From positions 1,265,134 to 1,329,133 of the forward strand of contig NC_034012.1 in the NCBI RefSeq assembly GCF_000346465.2: a DNA stretch of 64,000 nt. The letters run 5' to 3'. The position numbers and the translations under genes are program-made. Position 1 is the stretch's first letter, and each line of letters starts with the position of its first letter. Under the pieces are notes generated by a model, which did not search any database, was not told where the DNA came from, and was given only the letters and a program-made list of their open reading frames with translations. The DNA comes from Prunus persica. Lineage: Eukaryota > Streptophyta > Magnoliopsida > Rosales > Rosaceae. Of the stretch, positions 36,727 through 48,180 are shown piece by piece.

Positions 36727-38879
36727 CTCCGACACTATAACCTATTATCTATAATAAAGTGAAAATACAGGCAATGACCATCACTATAGCAGATTATACA
36801 ATGATCTAATCGCAAGTAATAAACAACAGAGACGACGGGTTTTAATCAAAAACAGACGTATTTGGCATATATAGACGACGGATTTTCAACAGACGTCGTC
36901 TATTATACGTAATACAAACGACGTTTTATGAAAAAACCGTCGTGTATAAGTAATACAACGACGGTAGTTTAAAAACACCGTCGTGTAATCGTCGTCGTAC
37001 GCCTTAAAATTCGTCGTGTCTCAGTTTATTTTCAAGAACACAAAACCCATTAAGAACACAACATATATATGAAACCAAGCAAGAAACCAACATATACATG
37101 AAACCAAGCATGAAAACAATAAATCCATTCCCAATTCAACATAACATAGGGTGATTAAAAGATACGACAAAATTAAATCCATTCCCAATTCAACATAACA
37201 GATAATGTAATCCATGAACCCATTAAACAGAAAATCCATGAACCCATACCTATAAGCATTGGTGCACTTTGCACCTTCTCCAGAGCGGAAAATGACAAGA
37301 TCAAATAAAGGTGTCCTTTTGCTGGAAATCATTTGGAAGTTGGTGATGTGTCTTTTTGTGTTGATTTCCAGCAAAAGTACACCTTTATTTGATCTTGTCA
37401 TGAACCCATTAAACAGAAAATCCATGAACCCATACCTATAAGCACATTATTAACAGATCGCAAAGCATATACCTAAAACCCTTTAACAAAACAACCTAAT
37501 ATCATTCAATGAATTTACAAGGGGAAGATAGGGTTTGTACTTACAGGTTGGACGAGCTCACAGATTCGACGAGCCTGGAGAGTGCAACTTTTAATTAGAG
37601 CAGAAGTGAGAGAGCGAAATGTTATGTCGCGTGAAATCTGAAATTTTAGGTTTCAGGGATCAAAGTATAAGAATAAGAGCCAAATCTAAAAAAATTTAGG
37701 TCGCGCGAAAATTTTTAGAGCGCGCGCGTTATAAAACGTCGAAAGAAAAACCAAGGCGAAAGTTCTACAAGTACCGACGTAAATTTAATATTCCACGACG
37801 GAAACTTCATTTTTCGGATTAAGAACGTAAGGCCGTTCATTTTTCGGATTAATTTTAAATTTATTTTGAATTTTTTATATAACGACGACTGAAAAACCAC
37901 GTCGGTGTTAAGAAATTAAAGACGTTGTAAATTATATAAACCGACTTACATATTAAAATAACGTCGTTTAAAGCGTAAACCATGTCGTATGTTTTACTGT
38001 ACGACGTAAAATATGTATTCCACGACCCAACCACCGTCGTTAAAAATTAATACACTAAACCCATAAAATTAAATTATACAATTTAAAAAATTAAGTTTAT
38101 AAAAGGTTTTATGGTTTTAAAGCCTAACATATAACATAGACTACCCAAAAATTATACTTTAAAAATAAACCCCAATAAATAACAACCCTAATCTCTAAAC
38201 CCTAGACTCTAAACCCTAAACCATAAAACTAGAAGTGATTTTATGACTCATCAAAACAATTTTGTTTTGGATGGTCATTTTAAATTTTTGTTATTCAAAA
38301 TGAATTTTTTCAAGGTTTATGTGGAAGAAAATATATCAATGACTTCATAGGAGTTGACTTTTCAATTTTCTGATTTATTTTATATTTATTTTGAATATTT
38401 TGATATAAAAATAATAAAATATTCTTACCATACAACAAACCACGTCGGTGTTAAATAAATTGTAGACGTTGTAAATTGTAATAGACTACTAAGTCGTTAA
38501 AATGACGTCGTTAAAATGAGAAACCATGGCGGCTATTTAACTATACGACGTAAAATATATATTTTACGACTTAACCGCAGTCGTTACATAAACGTCGTCG
38601 ATTATACCCTGAACCCTTAAGAAATTGAAGATATTGTAAACCATTAACGACTCAATTGTTCAAAGAACGTCGTCTAACTATTTTTTTACGTCGTATTTGT
38701 TTAAAACACGCAACAACAAAATACGACGGTTATTGACTTTATTAGGTCGTTGGAAAAGTATTACACGTCGGTTAAGCAATTTGTATGTTTGTTTTTTTTT
38801 TAATTTAAGAAAACCTCAACAAATTTTTACATTACATATTATAGAGAAAATTGGTACATTATACATAAATATCAAGTGT
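36727..38879. other. CACTA inter-gene region with scattered ACGAC motifs
   Basis: Between the two transposon genes. Motif clusters at about 36830-37020 and 37735-38760 (ACGACG, CCGTCGT, ACGTCG). A hairpin and direct repeats lie at 37213-37444. About 37500-37700 has a GC-rich patch that could be the 5' leader or promoter of the transposase. At 38193-38225 there are a few CTAAACCCTA words. Confidence 0.6.
37213..37444. repeat. 40-bp-arm hairpin framed by 46-bp direct repeats
   Basis: Arms 37292-37331 and 37362-37401 are reverse complements with one mismatch, around a 30-base loop. Identical 46-bp direct repeats (starting CATGAACCCATTAAACAG) lie at 37213-37258 and 37399-37444, the second overlapping the hairpin end. 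Located upstream of the transposase gene inside the CACTA element. Confidence 0.9.
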
Positions 38880-41800
38880 TCAATAATTGCCCTGTTTAAT
38901 AATTTGGAAAACAAACTCTGCCCATTCATTCCGGACTTCATCAATGGCTTCTTGGGGGTATGAAGCTTCCTGGTTTCCCTTGGCATACTGCATAAACAAT
39001 GAATATTAGGGTTTATAAATAAAAAGAAATTCAATCACAGACGACGATATTTTTCATAACCGACGTAGTATATCCATTCAACGACGTTAATTTTACACGA
39101 CCGTCGTTGATAATACAAAAAACGACGTGAAATGTATGAAGGTAATTTCTTCTTACCTTATTCTCAAACCCCAAGGAAGGATCCATGATGATGTCCCTCA
39201 TGAAGCGCATTACATAATACCCGCATTCGACATTGCTGGGTTGCTTTGGTGTGCCTGAGAGAGTTTTCCAAATTACATTTTTACGTCCTGCTCGGGCTAT
39301 GTGGGTATTATATATTTTTAAAGCACTGTTCACGATGTTTTTGGCCTCTTCATCGACCACACGATTTCCTGGCAGAGGATCCAGAAAATAGACGGTTTCT
39401 CTCTTTGCTCTTACAATCAGCAAAATCCAATGACGGCTGCACAAAATTAATATAAAAACGACGGTTATTTACAAAAACGACGTATTATAGTATTTCACAC
39501 GACGAAGTAAAGTAGCTAACGACGACATTATATATTTATCACGACGATAAATAAATACCGACGTGGTTAGTAGTTTCAAACGACTAAATAAAATAAAACA
39601 CCGACGTGGTTAGTTTATAAGCTGTCATTTATTGAAAATCATAAAAACAAAATCCTAAGGAGACTAACCCTGGATTGTAAGGCATCATGAAAATCTGTTC
39701 ACCGTCTGTCTTCTGAAGTCGAGCTGCTACGAGTCGTGATCTTTCAGTTATTGTGCCAGAGTTGGCACTAACTGTACCAGGGTCGATAAAGCCAACCATA
39801 CTGCACATATTGGCTTTTTTCAAAACATCGTGTAAGTACCTAAACAAATAAAATAATATAAACAAGTCAGCACACAAAACACGACGGTTATGTATAAAAA
39901 AACGACGTATTATAATATTTCACACGACGTACTGAAATAGATGAGGACGTTATAATATATTTATCACGACGGTTGTTAGTTAAGACGACGTGGTTAGTTA
40001 GTTAAGACGACGCAATATATAAACCAACGAGTTATTATTTTAGAAGTACAAACCTCATATATACAGCCAATACAGTAGCTCCAATTTCTTCCATGCCTGC
40101 AAATTGTGTAATATCTTCAGGCAGGAGGAAGGTATCGCGCTCACCACCAAACACCTCCTTATCAATTGTAAATTGGACTGTCTTATCCTCAGGCAGGAGT
40201 GTCGTTTCCACAAAACGACAAAGGGTTTTTAAAGAAGATGGCGCCTCCATTTTTGAATAAGCACCAACTTCAATAACCTGTTTAAAGAAATAAAAAAAAT
40301 GACGTGGTAATTCAATAAAGACGACGGTTTAAGTAATAAAACGTCGTCTTAAAAGTATTTAAACGACGGTGAAAAAACTGTCGTGGTAATTCAATAAAGA
40401 CGACGGTTTTATGAATAAAGCGTCGTCTGAAACCATTTAAACGACGGTGCAAAAACCGTCGTTTAAATATTTTATTACGTCTTAAAAAAATTCCGCCGTC
40501 TAAGTTTTAAACAAACGACGGATTAAATAAAAATATCGACGTCTGAAATTTTGAAAAACAAATAAAAAAGGCAAAGTTATGTGAACATACCTTGTCGTCA
40601 TGCTTTTCTTCATCTTCTTTCTCCTTTTCTTCTTCCTTCTCTTCATCTCTTTTTTCTTCTTCCTTCTCTTCATCTGGCTGATGTTTCCCCATTTTGGCAG
40701 TATCATCCTCCAAATGTAGGGATCTCACATCACCTCCAGAGCAGCTAGCTTTGTCAGACATTGGATTTTTGGGGCTTTGGCTAATTCTTGGTTTAAGCAT
40801 GCTTGGATCAAAATTGGGAATTAATTGGGAAAGCTGACTCAGGAAATGCTCCCTCTCAGCCTCTACCAATTGTTTTGTCCTAGCCTCCATCCTTAAGGCC
40901 TCTTCCCTTGCCTTAGCCTCCATCTTTTTAGTCTCTTCTTGAAGGAGAACTCTTAAAACTGTCCTTCAAACGGTCGTCAAAGCTCACCCTCTGTGGTTTG
41001 GGCAAATTGAAATATTGCCTTGGGGAAACACCAGCACCAACTCCCCTCAGTCTGCCTGGATGCTCGGGGCCCAAAGCCATGGTCAGCACATCATTGCTGC
41101 CATCTACTCTGACTTTGCCTTCCGAGACTTGTTTCTGCAATTCATCCTAAAAAAAGATAAACAAAAAAACACACGACGGTTATTTATGTACAAACGACGT
41201 ATTATATAATTTCACACGACGCAATAACGTATAAACCGACGTTATTATAACTTATCACGACGGTAGTTATACCGACGTGGTTATTTATTTAAAACGAGGA
41301 AATGAATAAACAACCGACGTCTTATGCTATAATTAAAGATAACAGAGTAGTGATTCCTATTTAGACCGTTAACGACGTTTTTAAAAAATTTTCGACGTGG
41401 TAATATCATTCACACGACGCGAAAATGAACCACCGACGTCTTATGCTGTAATTACAGAAAACATAGTAGTGATTCCTATTTAGACCTTTAACGACGTTTT
41501 TAAAAACTTTTCGACGTGGTAATATCATTCACACGACGAAAAATATAACATACGACGTAATAAGAATAATTCACAGTTTAATAAAAATTTAAAACAGAGT
41601 GATAGTAGGCTTACAATTAATTTTGCTTTCTCTGCCACCTTTGGATCAGGGATGTTACCATGTTTGTCCTGTCTAGCTCTCTTCCATAAGGTAGATCGAT
41701 CAATTTCTACCCCAGGCATGGTTTCCTCCAATTGATCCTCCAATCCAGCATATCCTTTTCGAGACAATCGATGATTGTACTCGAGTTTCTCCCTAATCTG

Positions 41801-42424
41801 TGCATGTTGAGAATGCACAGACTCAAAATCTTTGGATAGCCTTGAAGCTACAAAGGCATCCCATTGTGCTTTCTCTATGAATTTATATGTTTCAGGGGGT
41901 TGGCTTAATTTCTCCCTGTCATTGGTGTATGGAAGGATATAATGCCTCGTTAGTGTAGACTTGAAATCCTTCCATTTCTTGGAAGCAGAAGCTAAAACAG
42001 AGGTCTTGCCCCCTTGGCCTACGACAAAAGCCATGTCAACTGCTTCCCAAATCTGCTCCTTTATATCCTTGGGGATTTGGGACCATTTCTTGTCCACAAG
42101 TGGGATCCTGGAGCGTGCCAACACACCAATATACGACTGCATCTCAATATGTGCTTGGCCAACACCTTTCCCCCTTTTATTGTACTCAACAATTGGCCTC
42201 AGTTTCTGAAGCTTTCTCTTCACAACACGAGGCATTGTGCTCATACCTCGACCAGTCTTTGAATCATCTGAGATTGTTGTCTGGCTGGTTTGTTCTGTCT
42301 CAGCAGATGATGAAGCAAACTTCATCTTCTTCGAAGACTTCATCTCCTTCGAAGACTTATCTTGAGGAGCTACCATTCCAAGCTTCTTGGAGCCAGAATC
42401 CTTAGTTTGTTGTTGAGAAACCAT
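38880..42424 (-). CDS. CACTA second gene: plant transposase-like N-terminus with Ulp1-like (C48) cysteine protease, one frameshift
   Basis: Exons on the minus strand: 42424-41615, 41146-40591, 40277-40054, 39839-39669, 39436-39157, 38987-38880. The N-part resembles the plant En/Spm-associated transposase family (VKRKLQKLRPIVEYNKRGKG, ELQKQVSEGKVRVDG). A Glu/Lys-rich coiled-coil follows. The C-part is a SUMO-protease fold with His in RHWILLIV, Asp in FLDPLPG, Gln in TPKQPSN and Cys in ECGYYVMRFM. Summed exons exceed a multiple of three by one base: the frame changes around 40960-40980, between DRLKDSF and VLLQEETKKMEAK. It is either a one-base mutation or an assembly error. All other joints keep frame (for example NPG to RHW). 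The role in transposition is unknown. Confidence 0.82.
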
Positions 42425-43229
42425 TTTAACAGACAAAACTGCAAGTGAAAATATTTCAGGAAAACATTAAGAACACAAACGACGGTATTAACAAAATACG
42501 ACGTATGATATGATTTTAGACGACGCAATGAAATAATCTCAGACGTAATAAATGTTTAAAACCATTATTTATATAACGTCGTGGTATATATGTTCACACG
42601 ACGTCAATAGTAATACACCGTCGTGGTAAACTATTATTTATATTTTATCGTCTATATTAGATACCAACCCTAGTTTCTTTTTCTTTATATTTTATCAAAT
42701 AAGGGAAAAACAAAAACCATTGTTCAGCGAAATCAAACCTGCAATTAAACAAGCATATAAAAAAAGACTATTATTTTAAAAACAACTTTGTCAATTTTCA
42801 GACGACGCTAGAACAACTGACGAACCGTCGTGGTCTACCGTCGTCTTATTTAGTTGATGTAGTTGTCTTCAAAGTTGGAAACTTTCTCTCTTTGTCTGTA
42901 TATTTTATCAAACTTGGAAAGAAGTAAAATGATTTTGGCCAGAAAAAAGGTAAAAAGATTTTTCAAACAAAAAACGTATGAGCATGCAAAACAGTAACCA
43001 AAATAGTGAAAATGAAAGCTTACCTTTTGCGTGCAATGAAAGCAAGAGGAAGATGATCGATGTTTAAGTTCAGAGACGACGAAGAAGACGAGAGGAAGAC
43101 GATGAGAAACTCTGACAATGCTCTGACAAGGAAAAAAGACGAAAAGGTTTCTCTGGGAGATTGAAATTTTTAATCGGGTTTGGAAACAGTGCATGTGTAA
43201 GTCGAAAAGTTGCTTACATATAAAACCAT

Positions 43230-45465
43230 TTCAAAAAAATAATACGGCGGTTACATTTAACTACGTCGTTTTTAACTAAAACGACGCAATATTTTTCATT
43301 CGACGTGGAATCATTTCATTTAACGTCGTTAGGTTTAATATAACCGACGTGGATTTTAATTTTTAAATTATGAATAGAATTTTTTTTCCCGTGACCTTTC
43401 AGTTTATTTTTCAATTACAGTGCGTTATAAATAGAGTTTTTTTTCCGGAGGAAATTTAAAACGAAGGAAATTAATATTCTGCAATATGTAAAGTTTCTTT
43501 TTTGGATGACAGATTTAAATAAAATAAGAATATAAAAACAACAAATGTGTAAGTCAAGTAGACGAAAAGTTGCTTACATATAAAACCATTTCAAAAAAAT
43601 AATATGGCGGTTACATATAACTACGACGTATAAATTACAAAATACGACGGTACATTTAATTTCGGACGTGGTAAATAAATACGACAGTAGTTTGTAGGTA
43701 CCGTCGTAGTAAACTCAAAAATTAAAGTACATAAGTAATAACTCGCGTCATGGTATATTATTTAACACGTCGTTTTTATTAATTTACCGACGTGGATTTC
43801 TGTAATATACGTCGATCATACCGACGTTGATTTTACAATTTAAACGGCGGTTTTTTTGTAAGGACCGCCGTTGGTTTTAAAAATTTATTCTATAAATTTG
43901 TCGCTTTCATTCATTTTCGGTTTACATTTAAGGTTCCAAGTTCTTCCTCTCTCAGTCTCTCATGTCTCAAAGATAATAATTTGGATGTTTTCTCAAAGAG
44001 AAATTGAGCTTACTCGCATCAAATATATGTCCACAAGAAGAAGCTTGTCAACTAGCCTTCTCACTTCCTTGATCAAGCCTGATAGGACACTTAGTGCTTC
44101 TGAATACTCCTTGCTTTCCATCAAAAGAGATGCAAGCCTGGCCTCCACTCGCTGTCGAAGGAAAGTTCGCTTCTCAGGGAAATCTGAAGATCAGATGTGC
44201 CTGATCCTCTGCTTGATTTTCTTGCCTAAGAAGATCCGTCGGATTTATTGTGATAGCCTCTTCCTTTATCCGTAGAGCTTCAGAAGAAGAAGATGGGTTT
44301 CAAGAATGCGATAAAGAATAGAAATGGCTTCAGATGGCCTCTAAAGCATGAGCAATTGAATCAGTAGTTTCTGGGAGATATGATGAAGACATTGTCAATG
44401 CTTTGAACTACACAAGTCCTGCAGAAGATATGTTAAAGAAACTGAAACAACGGCGGTTTTCTGTTCTACCGTCGTCTTTTCTCGTCGTCTATATTAAGTT
44501 ACGATGGCGGTAGATTTATAATTACCGACGTAGATTATTTTGTTAAACGTCGTTAAGTGTACTACAACCGACGTGGATTTTAATTTTAAATTATAAATGG
44601 AGTTTTTTTTCCCGTATTCTTTCAGTTTTAGTTTTCAATTCCAAAGCGTGATAAATAGATTTTTCTTTCCCGAGGAAATTTAAAATGAGGGAAATTAATG
44701 TTCTAGAATTTGTAAACTAACACGACGCAATATTTGCAAATCTGTGTCATCTGTTAAGATTATGATGTGGAACAGAGTTCCATCTGGTAAGATTTCGTAA
44801 CCCTTGGGATCTCAGACAAAACTGATTATGTCGGCGGTGTTCTATATAAACCGTCGTGGTTATTTCAATTCTTGTCATTAAGTAGATCTACCGACGTAGG
44901 ATAAGAAAATCAAAGAAAAAAATTGTTAACAAAAATTCTTATTAAGACGACCGTTAAAATTAAAGGTACGACGTATAAAATGAATAAATACGACGATAAA
45001 TTTTATTGTACGATTTAAAGATAACGTAGTAGAACTATACGAGAATGACGTCGATATATTTATATTTTTCGTCGTTGTAAATTAATTTAATACGGCGATA
45101 TTTTGTATTTTAAAGCCGTGGATTTGTTTGTAATTATACGGCGTCTTATACGAAAACCTCGTCGTGTTATTTTATGAGTAAAAACGGCAGTTTTTATTGA
45201 AATCGTCGTCTTTACTTTCTACGTCGGTCGATTCATAACTTCTGCCGTTCTTTGTTGGCATTGATTTTACACTGAGGAAATCTGTTTCAAATAGACGTCG
45301 GTTGTTTAATTATGTACGTCGTTGTTTTTGAACAGCCATTTGAAACTCCATTTTTTAGTTGTCTAAGGTTGTATTACACGACGGTGTTTTTAGAACCGTC
45401 GTCTTTTTATAAACCACGACGGTTTTCACTTAGACCGTCGTTGTTTTCTGGTCGTCTTTTTCACT
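43230..45465. repeat. CACTA subterminal repeat block (right end)
   Basis: Same motif family as the left end (ACGACG, CCGACGT, ACGTCGT, CCGTCGT), dense from about 43240 to 43880 and 44455 to 45465, split by the captured host gene piece. The last 100 bp contain facing pairs such as ACGACGGT...ACCGTCGT. A 100-bp piece is also repeated at about 43200-43290 and 43560-43650 (AAAGTTGCTTACATATAAAACC). Confidence 0.85.
43965..44392 (-). pseudogene. Captured fragment of the 26S proteasome lid subunit RPN6 gene
   Basis: Read on the minus strand from 44392 the DNA gives MSSSYLPETTDSIAHALEA, then SSSEALRIKEEAITINPTDL and LRQENQAEDQ. After a shift it gives EKRTFLRQRVEARLASLL, MESKEYSEALSVLSGLIKEV, RRLVDKLLLVDI and finally ASKLNFSLRK. 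These match, in order, the N-terminal part of plant RPN6 (PSMD11), which scaffolds the proteasome lid. About 65-70 residues between RAED and EKRTF of the usual protein are missing, and stops and frameshifts are present, so it is non-coding now. It lies between two blocks of CACTA subterminal motifs, inside the transposon. The call rests on recognition of the protein family without a database search. Confidence 0.85.
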
Positions 45466-45478
45466 TTTTGTAGTAGTG

Positions 45479-47823
45479 ATATTGGTATGCAATTGGTTGC
45501 TCTTGGTTGTCAATTACACAATCCATGTTTGTCAATTACTCAAATCGCCATGAATATTGATAATACTAACTAGAAGTAGTTACTTAAAATAAAAGTTCGT
45601 AAGTGATTAAACTAATATTTTCTATTTGTTACTTATTTATGTCGATCCATATAACCTAATACTTTCTATTTGTTATAACCTGTATTTATTTTATCCTTAA
45701 TTAATTCAAATATTTTTTAGGAGAAATAAACTTGTCCAAATGTATGGTACAATTCAAATGTTATAAAAATTCGTAAATGATTAAACTAATATTTTCTATT
45801 TGAACTTGGACAACAAGTCCTTATTAAACTCATAAAGCCACTTGGCATTTTCTATGTTATAATAGTCCTTATTAATTGCAACATAAATTTATGCTTGTCT
45901 TTCTTTAGCAATTTCTTTAAAACATGTCACAACAATATGATAACAACAGCAGTTTGCCCATTCTTTCAGAAAACCTTAGTTAATTCAATCGTAGCCATTA
46001 AAACTGAAATATAAAACTTGAAAGCATGTCATGGTTTATAGTTCACTCAAAAGCAGCGAAAATTTATGCAACTAACTCAATTTCAATAAATAAATAAAAA
46101 ACATCATACCCCAAAATCAAATATGGAGACTTAGTCAGGAAGCAGTGGAAGGGAATTGATCCAAGGTCATACACCATTCATGATCCATGCTTTTGCATCT
46201 GGCTATCGACATGGGCAAGAAACAAGTTCGGGTATATATGGGGAAATGGATCTTTAGGTAGGAGATAGTTTATCACCCAATTGTTGCAGCAAAAAAGGTG
46301 GGCAATTTCTTTTGGTTCCAAAACGTGTAGCTTAGGCTTTGATTAGAGGTGTCAAGAATATGCAAGAGCACATCTCCTCTATCTGGTACTTATCCCTGAA
46401 ATTCCAGTACCTTGTTTAAATTTTACTAAACTTATGATTGGGCTTGCCCAAAAGTCTGCAAAAAAAGAAACCCAACCGATTCGGTTCGGCCAAGAATTGA
46501 ACCCCTACATGTGAAGAACCTTATGTATTGAACCTTATCATGTACCAGACTTAACTGGACTTGTCTTGCTTCCTTTTGATATCTAAGCTTGGTTTATTCT
46601 GATTATGTATTTAATTTACTTGTCCTACCTAGGTGAGTACTAAAATGAGTACAACCGCCTTCACTATGGGTTCTCTTAGATGTGATTCGTCCGGTCATTC
46701 CAAGTTTCAAATATATTCCAATCCTATTTTGTATTATGGGTTGAGTTCATCAGGATAACATTATCCTTTTTTCAAAACTTAAATAGGATTGAATTTCAGT
46801 TCTTCAAATAAAACTACTTTTTGAATTTGAAACTTTGCACAATTATCTGAACCAACAGAGTTATTTTGACTGACGCTATAAAATGAGGGTCTGAGGATGG
46901 GTTTTAGGTACCTGGATATCATGGCTCACAAGTGTAGGCTAAAACTTCACTTCCGTCTTTGCTCTGAAATCCCCAAGAATGGCTGATCTCCTAAGAGAGG
47001 AGGTGCTATAGGAATAGAAATCCGCTATGGTGGAGGCTCTTTATTGGGTTCGCTAGTGAGGTTATTCGACCACTCTGAAGTTCCGAACTCGTTGTCTAGT
47101 CACGAATGTAAATCCAATACTCGATCGACATCTGACAACAGATGCATACTTCATTCTAGTGCTCTTTCGATTCGTTGTGGGCACTCACCAGATTGTGTCA
47201 GAAAAGAAAAAGAGGGTCCTAGACCTTCTTGCTTGAACAGAGGTGATGCTGGCTCTTCATATTTAATGAGGGACGACCCTAGGCCATCACGTTTCAAACA
47301 TTGTCACATGCACTCCGATGGGGACAAGAGATTTTTCCATGGACAAGTTATTAGCAGATGGAGAGGGAAAGAGACTTACTTAAGAAAACTTTGACTCGCC
47401 TTAAAATGGATCTAGTATATGCCGACTGTGCTATGGCTCTTGCTCACTTTGAGGGGATTCATGACAACTTCCAGCAAGGGATCAGCTACTTTCGTGACAA
47501 AGCCAAAGTAGATTATTTGTTCATTGATTAGGATAACTTTCCGAGATAGACAAATTAAGTTAGGGAGTGATAATAAGTTGGGTTTCAATTCCCAATCCTC
47601 ACTGGGGTTTTAGTGGGGTGAGTCCAACTAGTTAGTTGTCTAATCTTCTATTTCGTAGTATCCGTTTGTTTTATTTTGCTCCGGCCTATGGCCTTTTATA
47701 ATTTCTTGTACGTTCGAGTTTTTGAATAAATCTATAAGGATTCTACTTCCCGTTTGGTTTCTCACAATGTGTGCAAGTTTAAGCGTACTTAAATTCCCTT
47801 AGGGCTATCTTGGAATTAGAATG
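45479..47823. other. Spacer of unknown origin right of the CACTA element
   Basis: No CRK exon 5 was found here, although intron 4 of CRK-G should continue. About 46090-47750 is less AT-rich and has a 116-codon plus-strand ORF (47044-47394) with no recognisable domain. It may be decayed retroelement sequence, but no LTR or known motif supports this. Confidence 0.4.
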
Positions 47824-48172
47824 GGCCCAACTGACTTGCTCTAGAGGATTGATAACCTTAGGGTAGTGTTGGGATCAGCCTGGATCCTATTGATTTCCCC
47901 AGAGGATTGGTAGCCTCTAGGTGATGTTGGAATCGTCATGGATCCAATTGACTGTTCTCAGAGGATTGGTACTCTCGGGCAATGTTGCAATCAGCATGGA
48001 TCCTATCGATTGACCCAAAGGGATTGGTAGCCTCTAGGTGACATTAGGATCGGCCTGGATCCAACTCACTGCCTCCAGAGGATTGGTAACTTCGGGGTAG
48101 TGTTGCTATCGACATAGATCCTATTGATTGCTCCCAGGGGATTGGTAACTTCTGGGTGATGTTGGGATGGGT
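47824..48172. repeat. Minisatellite, about six units of 58-59 bp
   Basis: Units contain AGAGGATTGGTA...TAGGTGATGTTGGGATC and mostly close on GGATCC. GGATCC occurs at 47882, 47940, 47998 and 48057, and its variant AGATCC at 48116, giving a regular 58-59 bp step. Units differ by several substitutions each, so the array is old. Confidence 0.92.
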
Positions 48173-48180
48173 AATACTTT

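Larger units (their letters stand above)
32015..45478 (-). mobile_element. CACTA (En/Spm-like) DNA transposon, 13.5 kb
   Basis: Ends CACTACTACAAAAA at 32015 and its inverse TTTTTGTAGTAGTG at 45465-45478, a 14-bp perfect terminal inverted repeat. Both ends run on into dense ACGAC/GTCGT subterminal motifs. It carries two multi-exon minus-strand genes, a TNP2-type transposase and a gene with a Ulp1-like protease domain, the usual gene pair of plant CACTA elements. It also holds a captured host gene piece (43965-44392). No exact 3-bp target duplication is visible: TTT on the left, ATA on the right. An ATATT lies near both ends but one base out of register. It sits in intron 4 of CRK-G. Confidence 0.95.

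Noticed and set aside
37021..37425. 134-codon minus-strand ORF in the CACTA inter-gene region
   Set aside because: It runs through the hairpin and direct repeats, so its repeated peptide is a by-product of those repeats.
38193..38225. Telomere-like CTAAACCCTA words inside the CACTA element
   Set aside because: Only three or four imperfect units, too short for an interstitial telomere array.
32012..45481. A 3-bp target duplication for the CACTA element
   Set aside because: Left TTT and right ATA do not match; ATATT occurs on both sides but one base out of register, so no duplication is claimed.
47044..47394. 116-codon ORF right of the CACTA element
   Set aside because: No recognisable domain, no splice or promoter context, and surrounding DNA looks like decayed repeat.
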